A stretch of 64,000 bases of DNA from an uncultured Hungatella sp. (lineage in GTDB: Bacteria > Bacillota > Clostridia > Lachnospirales > Lachnospiraceae): positions 1 through 64,000 of the forward strand of contig CATLBR010000017.1 of NCBI GenBank assembly GCA_949879795.1, read 5' to 3'. A model generated the notes under the pieces. That model was not told the DNA's origin, searched no databases, and was given only the letters and a program-made list of their open reading frames with translations. Of this stretch, positions 32,653 through 42,422 are shown in pieces (within the stretch, counting starts at the first letter, position 1; each line of letters starts with the position of its first letter). The position numbers and the translations under genes are program-made.

Positions 32653-34148
32653 GTTTTGTACAGAATTTCCCCTTTTTCTCCATTATACTTGCCATGTTTT
32701 CCGGCATCATATCATCGGTTCTGTCAGGAAAGAAGGCACGGAACTTAAGCCTTGTGATGATTGCGGTCACCACGGCTCTGTCTGCAGGGACTCTGCTCTT
32801 CTGTCTGAGGACAGGGGAAAGCTATCCCTACATGATGGGACATTTTCCCGCGCCCTGGGGGAACGAGATCCGTGCAGGGATTTTGGAGGGGGTCACTGCC
32901 GTGTTCTTCGGCGTGGTCATGTTCCTGGCAGTCTTGGGAGGCTTGGACCACACCGCCGAGGATGTGGAGGAGAATAAATTAAACCTGTTTTACATCATGA
33001 TCGATCTGATGCTCAGCTCCCTTCTGGCTCTGGTGTACACCAACGATTTGTTCACGGCCTATGTGTTCGTGGAAATCAACACCATCGCGGGCTGCGGGCT
33101 GATCATGATCCGCCAGAAAGGCAGGAGTATGTCTGCCGCCATCCGGTACATGATCATGAGCCAGCTGGGCTCCGGCCTCTTTCTCATAGGCCTGAGCATT
33201 TTGTATGATATTACGGGACATCTGCTGATGAGTCCTGCCAAGGAGTCGGTGGCGGCTTTGGCGGCATCGGGTGCATACCGGATCCCCATGCTGGTGATCA
33301 TGGCGGTTGTAGGTGTGGGACTGGCTATCAAAAGCGGTCTGTATCCGTTCCACTACTGGATCCCGGACACCTACGGCTACGCCACCCCCACGGCCAGCGC
33401 CGTGCTTTCCGGCTTGGTCTCAAAGGGATATATCTTTTTGCTCATCAAGATTTTTTACCGCGTGCTTGGGTACGACAACTTAGTGTCCAGCCAGATGGTC
33501 AATGTGCTGTACGTGTTCGGCATCACAGGCATGGTCATGGGCTCTCTTCATGCCATTCACGAGACGGACACCAGAAGAATGACCGCCTACTCTTCCGTGG
33601 CTCAGATCGGTTACATCTACATGGGCATCGGACTGGGAACCCAATACGGCATGGTGGCGGCAGTTTTCCACATCTTCACCCACTCCGCCACAAAGGCGCT
33701 TTTGTTTATCAGCGCGGTAGGGCTCTATGAGGCGTCCGGTGATAAAAAAGACTATGTAAGCCTGCGGGGCGCGGGTTACAGGAATCCTCTGGCGGGAATC
33801 GGCTTTACTGTGGGATCCCTGTCTATGGTAGGTTTTCCTATGCTGTCAGGTTTTATCTCAAAGCTGCTGTTTGCCACGTCAGCTCTTGAGAGTCCTCACA
33901 AAATGCTGCCGACCTTGATTGTTCTGGCTGTCAGCACCACATTGAACGCAGTCTACTTCCTGCGGCTTGTGATTACCCTGTACTCCCGGCGCCGTCCCGA
34001 GGACGCTCCTATACCGGAGGTCAAGGTGCGGAGCTCCTGGCATCTGCGGCTGGCGATTCTCTGCTTTATCGCGGTGAATCTGGTGTTGGGAATGTGGTCC
34101 CAGCCTATCGTTCAGGCCATTGCGGACGGTCTGGCCATGTTCGGGTAA
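32649..34148 (+). CDS. mrpD: Mrp antiporter subunit D (proton-channel type), copy 1
   Basis: This 499-residue protein of about 14 helices is homologous to NuoL/M/N and MrpD. Conserved channel sequence includes YVFVEINTIAGCGLIMIRQKG with the key TM5 Glu, and GLYPFHYWIPDTYGYATPTASAVLSGLVSK with the TM7/8 Lys region. It also has HIFTHSATKALLFISAVGLY. It is the first of four such antiporter-like subunits in this operon. Confidence 0.9.
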   Translation: MSFVQNFPFFSIILAMFSGIISSVLSGKKARNLSLVMIAVTTALSAGTLLFCLRTGESYPYMMGHFPAPWGNEIRAGILEGVTAVFFGVVMFLAVLGGLDHTAEDVEENKLNLFYIMIDLMLSSLLALVYTNDLFTAYVFVEINTIAGCGLIMIRQKGRSMSAAIRYMIMSQLGSGLFLIGLSILYDITGHLLMSPAKESVAALAASGAYRIPMLVIMAVVGVGLAIKSGLYPFHYWIPDTYGYATPTASAVLSGLVSKGYIFLLIKIFYRVLGYDNLVSSQMVNVLYVFGITGMVMGSLHAIHETDTRRMTAYSSVAQIGYIYMGIGLGTQYGMVAAVFHIFTHSATKALLFISAVGLYEASGDKKDYVSLRGAGYRNPLAGIGFTVGSLSMVGFPMLSGFISKLLFATSALESPHKMLPTLIVLAVSTTLNAVYFLRLVITLYSRRRPEDAPIPEVKVRSSWHLRLAILCFIAVNLVLGMWSQPIVQAIADGLAMFG

Positions 34149-34196
34149 CCACAATCTAAATCTTGTAAAATAGCAACCAATATTAGGAGAAAACTT

Positions 34197-35690
34197 ATGG
34201 AAGGAAATATGATATTGCTGCTGCCCATGGTCTGTCCTGTAGCGGCGGGGATCGTGGTGCTGGCAGGAAAAATGTTTCGGAAAGATCGGAAATATCTTAC
34301 AGGCGTGTCCGTGATGGTTCTTGTGCTGGAGTTTGCCCTGACTTTGTGGGCAGTGATGTCGGGCGGCAGTCTGACAATGCTGAGACTGACAGAGCGGCTG
34401 ACTCTGGGATTGGGTGTGGATGAGGTGAGCCGCCTGTTTGCCGTGCTGACTGCGTCAGTGTGGCTGCTGGTGGGAATCTACTCTGTGGCCTACATGTCCC
34501 ACGAGGAAGAAGAACACCGGTTTTTCGGGTATTATCTGATTGTCGTGGGTGTTCTCATGGGCCTGAATTTTTCGGCAAACCTGATCACCCTGTATGTGTT
34601 TTATGAACTGATGACTTTGACTTCACTGCCTCTGGTGCTTCACGAGCGCAGCAAAGAAGCGGTGCGGGCAGGTCTCAAATATCTGTTTTATTCTGTGGCG
34701 GGAGCGTTTCTGGCGCTGTTTGGGATCTTTTTCCTGGCGGGTGTGTCGGAGAGCCTGACATTTACGGCAGGAGGAGTGCTGAATGACGGAGCCCTGGCAG
34801 GGAAAGAAGGACTTCTGCTGATCTCGGCGTTCTGCATGATTGTAGGCTTTGGGGCCAAGGCGGGCATGTTCCCTCTTCACGGCTGGCTGCCTACTGCTCA
34901 TCCAGTGGCTCCTGCCTGCGCCAGCGCGGTGCTGTCGGGACTGATCACCAAAGCAGGTGTTCTGGCTATCATCCGGGTGGTATACTATGTCATCGGCGCC
35001 GACAGGCTTCGGGGGACATGGGTGCAGAACGGGTGGATCCTTCTGACGCTGCTGACTGTATTTATGGGATCCATGCTGGCCTACAGAGAACCGGTGATGA
35101 AAAAGCGCCTGGCCTACTCCACCGTGAGCCAGGTCAGCTATGTGCTGTTCGGACTGAGCATGTTGAACCAGACGGCCTTTGTGGGAGCCCTCTCCCATGT
35201 AGTGTTTCACTCCGTCATCAAACACGCTCTGTTTCTGACGGCGGGAGCCGTCATCGTGACTACAGGCTGGACCAGGGTGGAGCAGATGAGAGGCCTGGGG
35301 CAGGTGATGCCAAAGACATTGGCCTGCTATACCATAGCGGCTCTTGCCCTCATAGGAATTCCGCCTGCAAGCGGGTTTGTCAGCAAGTGGTATCTGGCCT
35401 CAGGGGCTCTCTCCTCAGGGACAGGTGTGTGGTCCTGGGCAGGACCGGCGGTTCTGCTGGTCAGCGCCCTTCTCACCGCAGGCTATCTGCTGCCTCTGAC
35501 CATTCAGGGATATTTCCCGGGGCATGATTTTAAGGGGGAGGAGATCCAGAAGAGAAAACTGGCGGGAAAGGAACCGTCCCTGTGGATGCTGGCCCCGATC
35601 GGGGTGTTGGCTGCCGCGGCTCTTCTGTTCGGCTGTTTCCCCGGAAGCCTGATATCTATGCTGCAGTCCATAGCGGCGTCGGTACTTTGA
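34197..35690 (+). CDS. Antiporter-like subunit (NuoM/MrpD type), copy 2
   Basis: This is a 497-residue second NuoL/M/N-family subunit. It has YVFYELMTLTSLPLVLHERSKEA with the conserved Glu, then GMFPLHGWLPTAHPVAPACASAVLSGLITK and HVVFHSVIKHALFLTAGAVI. It is preceded by a 48-base gap, the largest so far in the operon, with AGGAGA before the start. It probably adds another ion-translocating unit. Confidence 0.9.
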   Translation: MEGNMILLLPMVCPVAAGIVVLAGKMFRKDRKYLTGVSVMVLVLEFALTLWAVMSGGSLTMLRLTERLTLGLGVDEVSRLFAVLTASVWLLVGIYSVAYMSHEEEEHRFFGYYLIVVGVLMGLNFSANLITLYVFYELMTLTSLPLVLHERSKEAVRAGLKYLFYSVAGAFLALFGIFFLAGVSESLTFTAGGVLNDGALAGKEGLLLISAFCMIVGFGAKAGMFPLHGWLPTAHPVAPACASAVLSGLITKAGVLAIIRVVYYVIGADRLRGTWVQNGWILLTLLTVFMGSMLAYREPVMKKRLAYSTVSQVSYVLFGLSMLNQTAFVGALSHVVFHSVIKHALFLTAGAVIVTTGWTRVEQMRGLGQVMPKTLACYTIAALALIGIPPASGFVSKWYLASGALSSGTGVWSWAGPAVLLVSALLTAGYLLPLTIQGYFPGHDFKGEEIQKRKLAGKEPSLWMLAPIGVLAAAALLFGCFPGSLISMLQSIAASVL

Positions 35691-35703
35691 CGGAGGGATG
35701 AAT

Positions 35704-37272
35704 ATGAGTGAGATCATATTGGCTCTGCCGGTGTTTTTCCCCATCCTCAGCGGTATTTTCATGTTGTTTTACCGTTGGGGGAAAGAGGAGTGGAGCCGGA
35801 AAAGAGAGCTTTTCATAGAGGGCCTGGTGGTGGCCAACAGCCTTCTGATTGTTGCTGCCATCGCTGGAGGCGCAGACGGGGACCGGCGGATCGTGCTGTT
35901 TCGTCTGTACTCGGCTCTGACAATCATGTTCAAGCTGGACCCCATGGGCAGTGTGTTTGCCGGCCTGGTGGCGTTTCTGTGGCCGTTGGCGACTCTGTAC
36001 GCATTTGAATACATGAAGCATGAGGAGCGGAAAAATACATTTTTTGCCTTCTATACCATGACTTACGGCATCACTATGGGAATTGCCTTGGCAGGTAACC
36101 TTGTAACCTTGTATCTGTTTTACGAGATGCTGACACTGGTTACACTGCCCCTTGTCCTGTTTCCCCTCACCACGGAGGCGGTGCGGGCAGGACGGGCGTA
36201 CCTGTACTATTCCATAGGGGGAGCAGCCTTTGCCTTTATAGGACTGGTGTTTGTCCTGGGATTTTCTGCCATTGGGACCACGGAGTTTATAGCAGGGGGA
36301 ATGCTGGATGTGGGCAGAGCCCTTGAGAGCAAGAATGTGCTGCTGTTTGTGTATGTGCTGGCGTTCTTTGGCTTTGGTGTGAAGGCGGCTCTGTTTCCCT
36401 GTTATCGATGGCTTCCCAAAGCGGCGGTGGCGCCCACACCTGTGACTGCCCTGCTCCACGCGGTGGCGGTTGTAAAGTCAGGCGCTTTTGCCATTCTGCG
36501 CCTCACCTATTTCAGTTTCGGCACCGAGTTCCTGAGAGGAACCTGGGCTCAGTGGGTGGTCATGGGCGCGGCTCTGGTGACTATCGCCTTTGGGTCTACC
36601 ATGGCGGTGCGGGAGGTTCACTGGAAACGGCGTCTGGCCTACTCCACAGTGAGCAACTTGTCCTATATCCTCTTTGGGGCCGCGATGATGACCCCTCTGG
36701 GTCTGGCGGCGGCTCTGAGCCATCTGGTGGCCCATGCGTTCATGAAGATATGTGCCTTTTTCTGCGCCGGTGCGGTGATGCATCAGTCGGGAAAAACCTA
36801 TATCTACCAGCTGAACGGCATGGGGAAAAAGATGCCCGTGACCTTTGGGTGTCTTCTGGTGTCCAGCCTGTCCCTCATGGGTATCCCCCTGTTCGCAGGC
36901 TTTGTCAGCAAATGGAATCTGGCACAGGCGGCCTTTGACAGCGGAAGCGGTCTGGGGCTGGTGGGGGTGGCTGTGATTCTGTACTCGGCGCTGATGACCG
37001 GCATCTATATGATGACTGTCATAGTGCGGGCCTATTTCCCGAGTCTCGCGGGGCAGACAGAGGCGGCAGAGGAAGCTGCTCTCCCGGGCGGTGTGGATAA
37101 GGACGATCAGGAAGCGGCGGCAGAGGTGGTGACGGCAGAAGACGGGCTGACGGACCCCGGCTGGAAGATGACTGTGCCCCTTGTGATTTTCGCGGCGGCC
37201 ATCCTGGTCATCGGTCTCCACTCGGCCCCGCTGATAAGCTTTTTGACAATGATAGGAGGTGAGGCAGGATGA
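35704..37272 (+). CDS. Antiporter-like subunit (NuoM/MrpD type), copy 3
   Basis: This is a 522-residue NuoL/M/N-family subunit, related to copy 2 (YLFYEMLTLVTLPLVLFPLT; ALFPCYRWLPKAAVAPTPVTALLHAVAVVKSG; HLVAHAFMKICAFFCAGAVM). GGAGGG abuts ATG 35698, so ATG 35704, six bases later, is chosen. Before its last helix there is an acidic, Ala-rich insert of about 45 residues absent from the other copies. Confidence 0.9.
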   Translation: MSEIILALPVFFPILSGIFMLFYRWGKEEWSRKRELFIEGLVVANSLLIVAAIAGGADGDRRIVLFRLYSALTIMFKLDPMGSVFAGLVAFLWPLATLYAFEYMKHEERKNTFFAFYTMTYGITMGIALAGNLVTLYLFYEMLTLVTLPLVLFPLTTEAVRAGRAYLYYSIGGAAFAFIGLVFVLGFSAIGTTEFIAGGMLDVGRALESKNVLLFVYVLAFFGFGVKAALFPCYRWLPKAAVAPTPVTALLHAVAVVKSGAFAILRLTYFSFGTEFLRGTWAQWVVMGAALVTIAFGSTMAVREVHWKRRLAYSTVSNLSYILFGAAMMTPLGLAAALSHLVAHAFMKICAFFCAGAVMHQSGKTYIYQLNGMGKKMPVTFGCLLVSSLSLMGIPLFAGFVSKWNLAQAAFDSGSGLGLVGVAVILYSALMTGIYMMTVIVRAYFPSLAGQTEAAEEAALPGGVDKDDQEAAAEVVTAEDGLTDPGWKMTVPLVIFAAAILVIGLHSAPLISFLTMIGGEAG

Positions 37273-39419
37273 TAGAAACAATGGAATGGCTGATTCCAGG
37301 TGTCTGCGGGATGGGGCTGCATCTGAAACTAGACGGTTTCCGCCTGGTGTATTCGGTGATCGCCGTGGTGATGTGGGGCGTCAGCGGAGCGTTTTCAAAG
37401 CAGTATATGGCCCACTACCAGAAAAAGTCCAGATATTACCTGTTCTTCTGGGCTACCTTCGCGGCTACGGTGGGTGTGTTTTTGTCCGCTGATCTGTACA
37501 CTACCTTTATCTTTTTTGAGATCATGTCATTCACCTCCTACGTGTGGGTGGCATTTGACGAGAAGCCCGAGAGCTTGAGGGCGGCGGAGACTTATCTGGC
37601 CGTGGCGGTGATCGGCGGTATGGTGATGCTCATGGGGCTGTTTTTGCTCCACGATGTCCTGGGTACTCTCGACATGGAACAGATCGGCGTGGAAGCCGGG
37701 CGCGTTCTGGCTGGGGAGAGCACTCTGGAAAGCGGGGCGGCAGTCCATGTGGCGGGAGGTTTCCCCTCTGCCAAAGCACAGCTCTACACGGCTGGTCTTT
37801 TGATGCTTTTCGGCTTCGGGGCCAAGGCGGGATGTTTCCCTCTTCACATATGGCTTCCAAAAGCCCACCCGGTGGCTCCTGCCCCGGCCAGCGCACTCTT
37901 GTCGGGAATCCTGACCAAGGCAGGAGTTTTCGGGATCATCATCCTGTCCTGCACCATGTTTACAAGTGACGGACTGTGGGGATTTCTCATCGCCTGCCTG
38001 GGTCTGGTGACCATGTTTCTGGGCGCGCTTCTGGCGGTATTTTCCGTGAATTTAAAAAGAACCCTGGCATGTTCGTCAGTGTCCCAGATCGGTTTTATCT
38101 TGACCGGAATCGGGATGTCCTGCCTCCTGTCCTGGGCAGGAGAAGGGAATCTTCTGGCGGTGCGGGGTGCTTTTCTCCACATGGTGAACCACTCTCTCAT
38201 CAAACTGGTGCTGTTTCTCTGTGCAGGCGCAGTGTTCATGAACCTGCATCAGCTGGATCTCAACGATATCCGGGGATTTGGGCGGAAGAAACCGGCTCTG
38301 CGCTTCTGCTTCCTCATGGGGGGGCTGGGAATCGGCGGCATTCCTCTGTGGAACGGATATGTGAGCAAGACGCTTCTCCATGAGAGCATTGTAGAGTACG
38401 CACATTTTCTGGCAGAGGAAGGGCAGGCTCTGGCCGCCGGCGCCCGGGGGATACCCGAGTCTCTCCTGTCCGTGCTTACGAGCCACGGATTCTGGAAAGG
38501 CGCCGAGTGGGTGTTTTTGTTCACCGGCGGCATGACGGTGGCTTACATGCTGAAACTGTTTGTGGCACTGTTCGTGGACCGTCATCCTGAGAGACAGGAG
38601 GAATTTGATCAGATGTCGTCCGGTTATATGACTCCCTTAAGCAGGGCGGTTTTGACGGGGGCGGCGGTGATTCTTCCTGTTCTGGGCATGGTTCCGTTTT
38701 TGACCATGGACAGGATTGCTGACCTGGGGCAGGGATTTTTCGGAGGCAGCGGCCATGCTCACAAAGTTAATTACTTTGCCTTTGCCAACCTGAAAGGGGG
38801 CCTTATCTCCATCGCCATCGGGGCGGCTCTCTATCTGGTGGTGATCCACGGATTTCTCATGGAGCGGGAGACAGGAGCGGCGGGAGAGAAGGAGAAAGGC
38901 CGTGGGTCAGGGCTTAGGTATGTGAACCGGTGGCCCTCCTGGCTGGATCTGGAAAATCTGGTCTACCGGCCTGTTCTCCAGACGGCGCTGCCGGGGATCT
39001 GCGGGGCAGTGTTCGGATTTCTGGACCAGTATCTTATCTCCACGGCGCTCACCATATTTTTCTCGGTGTCCTCGGTTGTATGCCGGTCCATGGACCATCT
39101 GACAGACGGCGTGGTGGTTCTTGCACGGAAGACCGTGTGCCGTCAGCTGCCGGAGCCCAAGAACCATCCGGAGACCAACTGGCTGGCCCATGTGCTGGGA
39201 CATTTTGTGGACAGATGGGCACGGCTTAAAATCCTGCTCTTTGGAAAGAAGGAGACAGGAAGAGTCAGAGTATCCGCCGTGCACCACTTTATCCAGCGGG
39301 AGAAACGGATCAAGCATATGGGAAATCTGGTGGAACAGAGCTTTTCTTTCGGTCTGATGCTGTTCTGCATCGGATTGTGTATCACGCTGGGATATCTGCT
39401 GTTTGTATTTTACAAATAA
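37269..39419 (+). CDS. NuoL/MrpA-N-like antiporter subunit, copy 4
   Basis: This is a 716-residue protein, longest of the four. Its NuoL-type core has YTTFIFFEIMSFTSYVWVAFDEKP, then GCFPLHIWLPKAHPVAPAPASALLSGILTK and HMVNHSLIKLVLFLCAGAVF. The last 200 residues include an extended amphipathic/soluble stretch and a final helix (FSFGLMLFCIGLCITLGYLL). It lacks the MbhD/MbhE portion of MrpA, which is encoded upstream. AGGAGGTG precedes the start, and a strong terminator ends the operon. Confidence 0.9.
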   Translation: MIETMEWLIPGVCGMGLHLKLDGFRLVYSVIAVVMWGVSGAFSKQYMAHYQKKSRYYLFFWATFAATVGVFLSADLYTTFIFFEIMSFTSYVWVAFDEKPESLRAAETYLAVAVIGGMVMLMGLFLLHDVLGTLDMEQIGVEAGRVLAGESTLESGAAVHVAGGFPSAKAQLYTAGLLMLFGFGAKAGCFPLHIWLPKAHPVAPAPASALLSGILTKAGVFGIIILSCTMFTSDGLWGFLIACLGLVTMFLGALLAVFSVNLKRTLACSSVSQIGFILTGIGMSCLLSWAGEGNLLAVRGAFLHMVNHSLIKLVLFLCAGAVFMNLHQLDLNDIRGFGRKKPALRFCFLMGGLGIGGIPLWNGYVSKTLLHESIVEYAHFLAEEGQALAAGARGIPESLLSVLTSHGFWKGAEWVFLFTGGMTVAYMLKLFVALFVDRHPERQEEFDQMSSGYMTPLSRAVLTGAAVILPVLGMVPFLTMDRIADLGQGFFGGSGHAHKVNYFAFANLKGGLISIAIGAALYLVVIHGFLMERETGAAGEKEKGRGSGLRYVNRWPSWLDLENLVYRPVLQTALPGICGAVFGFLDQYLISTALTIFFSVSSVVCRSMDHLTDGVVVLARKTVCRQLPEPKNHPETNWLAHVLGHFVDRWARLKILLFGKKETGRVRVSAVHHFIQREKRIKHMGNLVEQSFSFGLMLFCIGLCITLGYLLFVFYK

Positions 39420-39427
39420 AAAGAGGG

Positions 39428-39475
39428 CTGCCCCTTTACGGATGGATGATGATCCGCAGAGGGGCAGTCTTATTT
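39428..39475. terminator. Terminator of the Mrp operon, likely bidirectional
   Basis: A nearly perfect 16-bp stem (CTGCCCCTTTACGGAT / ATCCGCAGAGGGGCAG, one wobble and one mismatch) is followed by TCTTATTTT, with AAAAAGAG upstream for the converging nitroreductase. Confidence 0.85.
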
Positions 39476-39492
39476 TATCACCGGATGATCTT

Positions 39493-40011
39493 CTATTGGG
39501 CGAATACAATTTTGCCGTTCTTGACCACTTCTTTCGGCTCCGCAGGGGCTGGATAGCCCAGGGCCGCGATGCCGTAGGCCGTATGGTTGTCGGGTATCCC
39601 CCAGCCTCTCAGCATCTGACGGACCTGGGGGTCGTCGCAGGCGTCGCGGAGCTGATTGATCCACACGGAACCGATGCCGAAGGAGTGGGCGGCGAGAAAC
39701 ATGTTCTCAAGGGCGCAGGCGTTGTCGTCCACGCCGAAGCGAGCGTCCTGCAGGTTAGAGGTGATGACGATCACCTGAGGTTCATACATGTTGTAATTGT
39801 CTCTTCCGAGAGCCTTTCCTATGGCCGCGGCCAGCTCCTGGATCTTCTCGCGGCTGCACACCACCGTAAACTGCCAGGTTTGACGGTTCATGGCGCTGGG
39901 GGCGTACTGGGCGGCCTTGAGGATCTGGTCCAGCTCCTCTCTGGGAATCTCCCGGTTCTGGAAAGCACGTGTGCTGCGCCGGGTCAGCAGATTTTCCATA
40001 ACGGCATTCAT
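39493..40011 (-). CDS. Nitroreductase family protein
   Basis: This 172-residue FMN-dependent nitroreductase-family protein has ENLLTRRSTRAFQNREIPRE with the FMN-binding RRSxR, AAQYAPSAMNRQTWQFTVV, and GIGSVWINQLRDA. Family members reduce nitro groups, quinones or other acceptors with NAD(P)H. AGGAGGAG upstream of 40011 fixes the start, so an extended frame to 40101 is rejected. Single gene. Confidence 0.9.
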   Translation of the reverse strand: MNAVMENLLTRRSTRAFQNREIPREELDQILKAAQYAPSAMNRQTWQFTVVCSREKIQELAAAIGKALGRDNYNMYEPQVIVITSNLQDARFGVDDNACALENMFLAAHSFGIGSVWINQLRDACDDPQVRQMLRGWGIPDNHTAYGIAALGYPAPAEPKEVVKNGKIVFAQ

Positions 40012-40207
40012 GGCGTCTCCTCCTTTTGGATTTAGATTGATAATTCCATTGTAACGGTTTTTAGGGAAAATGCAAGGGGAATAGATGAAGGCCTTGTTCA
40101 CGGGTCAATGTGATTTAGTATAGGTATTTACAGGCCCCCTGACAGGAGATGGCTTTCAGGGGGAAAAGCAGAATTCGCTTAACTAAGTGACATTGGTAAC
40201 TATGCGA

Positions 40208-40236
40208 TTGTCTTGCCGTGAGAAATGTGGTAAACT
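40208..40236 (+). promoter_or_regulatory. Promoter of the aminotransferase gene
   Basis: TTGTCT, 17-base spacer, TAAACT, about 30 bp before the start codon. Confidence 0.6.
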
Positions 40237-40266
40237 GTGTTAAATGAAAGAGGGAGGAATGTGATC

Positions 40267-41475
40267 ATGGTCAATAAGGTTTATAAAAAAATGCTTCAGG
40301 ACAAATCTGTCATACGGGAGCTGAGCGAGTACGCCACGGCGAGAGGGCAGGAGATCGGCTATGACAATGTGTTCGACTACAGCCTGGGCAACCCCAGCGT
40401 GCCCTGTCCCCGAGATTACACCGACGGCATGATAGAACTTCTCAAGGAGGAGGACCCGGTGGCGGTCCACGGCTACAGTCCGTCCCTGGGAATCGAGAGC
40501 GTCAGAAGAGCGGTGGCGGACAGCTTAAACCGCCGCTTCGGCATGGACTATGAGGCGAAGCATATTTTTATGGCGTCAGGGGCCGCAGGCGCTCTGGCTC
40601 ACGCTTTTCGCTGTGTCACCTCTCCGGGGGATCAGATCCTGACCTTTGCTCCCTATTTTCCTGAATACGGCCCTTATGTAAATTTGTCGGGGGCGGTTCT
40701 GAAAGTGGTTCCTGCGGACACGGAGAGTTTTCAGATCAATTTTCAGGCGCTTGAAGAGATGATGAACGAGAGAGTCATGGCGGTGCTGATCAACACCCCA
40801 AACAATCCGTCGGGAGTTGTCTACAGCACAAAGACCGTGGAGAAGCTGGCGGATTTCCTGGAGAGAAAGCAGGAAGAATATGGACATGATATCTTTCTGA
40901 TCAGCGACGAGCCCTACAGGGAGATCGTCTTCCAGGGGGAGGATTCACCCTATGTGTCCGGATTTTACGACAATTCTATCTCCTGTTATTCCTATTCCAA
41001 GAGTCTGAGCCTGCCGGGAGAGCGCATCGGCTATGTGGCAGTGAACCCCAGGTGCAGGGATGCCGATGTGCTGGCGGTGATGTGCGGCCAGATCAGCCGG
41101 GGAATCGGCCACAACTGTCCGCCCTCCAGCGTGCAGCTGGCGGTGGCAAAGGTCCTGGGCCAGACCAGCGACCTGTCCGTGTATGAGACCAATATGAATC
41201 TTCTGTATGACGCCCTGACGGGAATGGGATTTAAAGTGGTGAAACCGGGAGGAACCTTCTACATCTTCCCCAAAGCCCTGGAGGAGGATGCCTGCGCTTT
41301 CTGCATGAAAGCGAAGAAGTACGATCTGATCCTGGTGCCCTCCGACAACTTTGGCGTACCCGGACATTTCCGCATGGCCTACTGTATCGACACGGAGAAA
41401 GTGAAGCGGTCCATCCCGGTGTTTGAGAAGTTTGTGAGGGAGGAATATCCGGAGCGGCAGAGCCCCCAAAGCTGA
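40267..41475 (+). CDS. PLP-dependent aminotransferase, class I
   Basis: This 402-residue fold-type I aminotransferase has GYSPSLGIESVRRAVADSL, INTPNNPSGVVYS, LISDEPYREIVF and the PLP-lysine K245 in SYSKSLSLPGERIGYVA. It resembles aspartate/aromatic aminotransferases of the AAT-I family; the exact amino donor cannot be set from sequence. AGGGAGGA eight bases before ATG 40267 decides the start over a GTG further upstream. It is followed by a scarred region with mobile-element debris. Confidence 0.9.
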   Translation: MVNKVYKKMLQDKSVIRELSEYATARGQEIGYDNVFDYSLGNPSVPCPRDYTDGMIELLKEEDPVAVHGYSPSLGIESVRRAVADSLNRRFGMDYEAKHIFMASGAAGALAHAFRCVTSPGDQILTFAPYFPEYGPYVNLSGAVLKVVPADTESFQINFQALEEMMNERVMAVLINTPNNPSGVVYSTKTVEKLADFLERKQEEYGHDIFLISDEPYREIVFQGEDSPYVSGFYDNSISCYSYSKSLSLPGERIGYVAVNPRCRDADVLAVMCGQISRGIGHNCPPSSVQLAVAKVLGQTSDLSVYETNMNLLYDALTGMGFKVVKPGGTFYIFPKALEEDACAFCMKAKKYDLILVPSDNFGVPGHFRMAYCIDTEKVKRSIPVFEKFVREEYPERQSPQS

Positions 41476-41800
41476 AAATACCCGGGCGGCAGATAAAAAA
41501 GAGAATAAAAAAGGGGTGTCGGGAAATAACGATTTATGCCCCTGAAATGTAAGAAGGAGACAGTCCCTTAGAAATTCAGGTTTTTTCAAAACTGCTATCT
41601 TTTTTTTAAAAAAGTAGTGGTTTCATGTATCTGGGGCTAGCCGTCGCGCTAGCGACTTGGTACAATACATTGTTCTCTCTGCTTACTGTGGTTTTTCTCT
41701 TGCTCATACAGTTTTCTCCTTTTCCTCTGGTTTTTGTTTATAACTTTGCCCGCCTTTGGATTACCGCCGGGATGGCTCTGGTACAGCGCTTCGCCTTCCG
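41476..41800. other. Non-coding junction with mobile-element debris
   Basis: I see no intact gene. The stretch has a homopolymer-rich part (CTTTTTTTTAAAAAAG near 41600) and an inverted repeat GTCGC-GCTA-GCGAC near 41643. Its base composition is poorer in GC than its neighbours. It leads into fragments of DNA methyltransferases, so it is probably the left boundary of a decayed insertion. Confidence 0.45.
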
Positions 41801-41969
41801 CTCTCCTTTGTGGCTTCATCAAGAGGGATTTCCAGAGAAATTTATTTTTCCGGTAACAGACAATAAAGCCTTGGAACTGCTGGGAAACAGTGTGGCTGTT
41901 CCTGTTCTAAAGAAGATCGCAGGACAGATTGCGGCAACCGGAATATTTGAAAACGGATTCCTGCGTTGA
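41800..41969 (+). pseudogene. C-terminal fragment of a C5-cytosine DNA methyltransferase
   Basis: The frame encodes EGFPEKFIFPVTDNKALELL, then GNSVAVPVLKKIAGQI, which are motifs IX-X of cytosine-C5 methyltransferases. Catalytic motifs I, IV and VI are absent. Upstream sequence in the same frame (from 41625) does not look like a methyltransferase. It is a remnant, probably inactive. Confidence 0.8.
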
Positions 41970-42391
41970 CCTTATCATGGCCGATCCGCCCTATCTGATT
42001 AAAGATACCTATGCCGGAGGACATAGCAGCCTTGCCAGGACAATCCAGCCGGTCAATGATGCCTTAAGGGAAAATGCCCTTGTATCTGGTATAGATCCTC
42101 TGATTCTCCCTGAAACGGTTCGGGTTATGAAACGAATCAACTGTTATATCTGGTGCAATAAGGCCCAGGTTCCCGGATACCTGGATTTCTTTGTGGGAGA
42201 GACGGGCTGCTCCTTTGATGTGATTGTGTGGTGGGATTGAAAACAGTTCCCGTCCTGGTGACCTGGTTCTTGATCCGTTTTTAGGTTCCGGCACTACGGC
42301 GGTGGCCTGCATGGAGCTTGGGAGAAAGTATCTGGGATATGAGATAAACCAAAAGTATTTTGATTTGGCTGAAAAAGGATTTTCTTGTTGA
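41929..42391 (+). pseudogene. Broken adenine/N4-cytosine DNA methyltransferase
   Basis: One frame (to the stop at 42238-42240) encodes CVDLIMADPPYLIKDTYAGG with the catalytic DPPY, then a middle part ending FDVIVWWD. A second frame, shifted and starting at 42239, encodes ENSSRPGDLVLDPFLGSGTT, with the SAM-binding FxGxGTT, through to a stop at 42389-42391. The order DPPY then FxGxG is that of beta-class enzymes. The two parts are joined by a deletion or frameshift at about 42237, so the gene is dead. It overlaps the end of the C5-methyltransferase remnant. Confidence 0.85.
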
Positions 42392-42416
42392 CTTCACCCT
42401 GCCAAAATGCTATGAT
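42388..42416 (+). promoter_or_regulatory. Strong promoter of a small RNA
   Basis: TTGACT, 17-base spacer, TATGAT. It starts at the stop codon of the methyltransferase remnant, and no credible protein start follows within the next 100 bases. Confidence 0.7.
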
Positions 42417-42422
42417 GAACTT

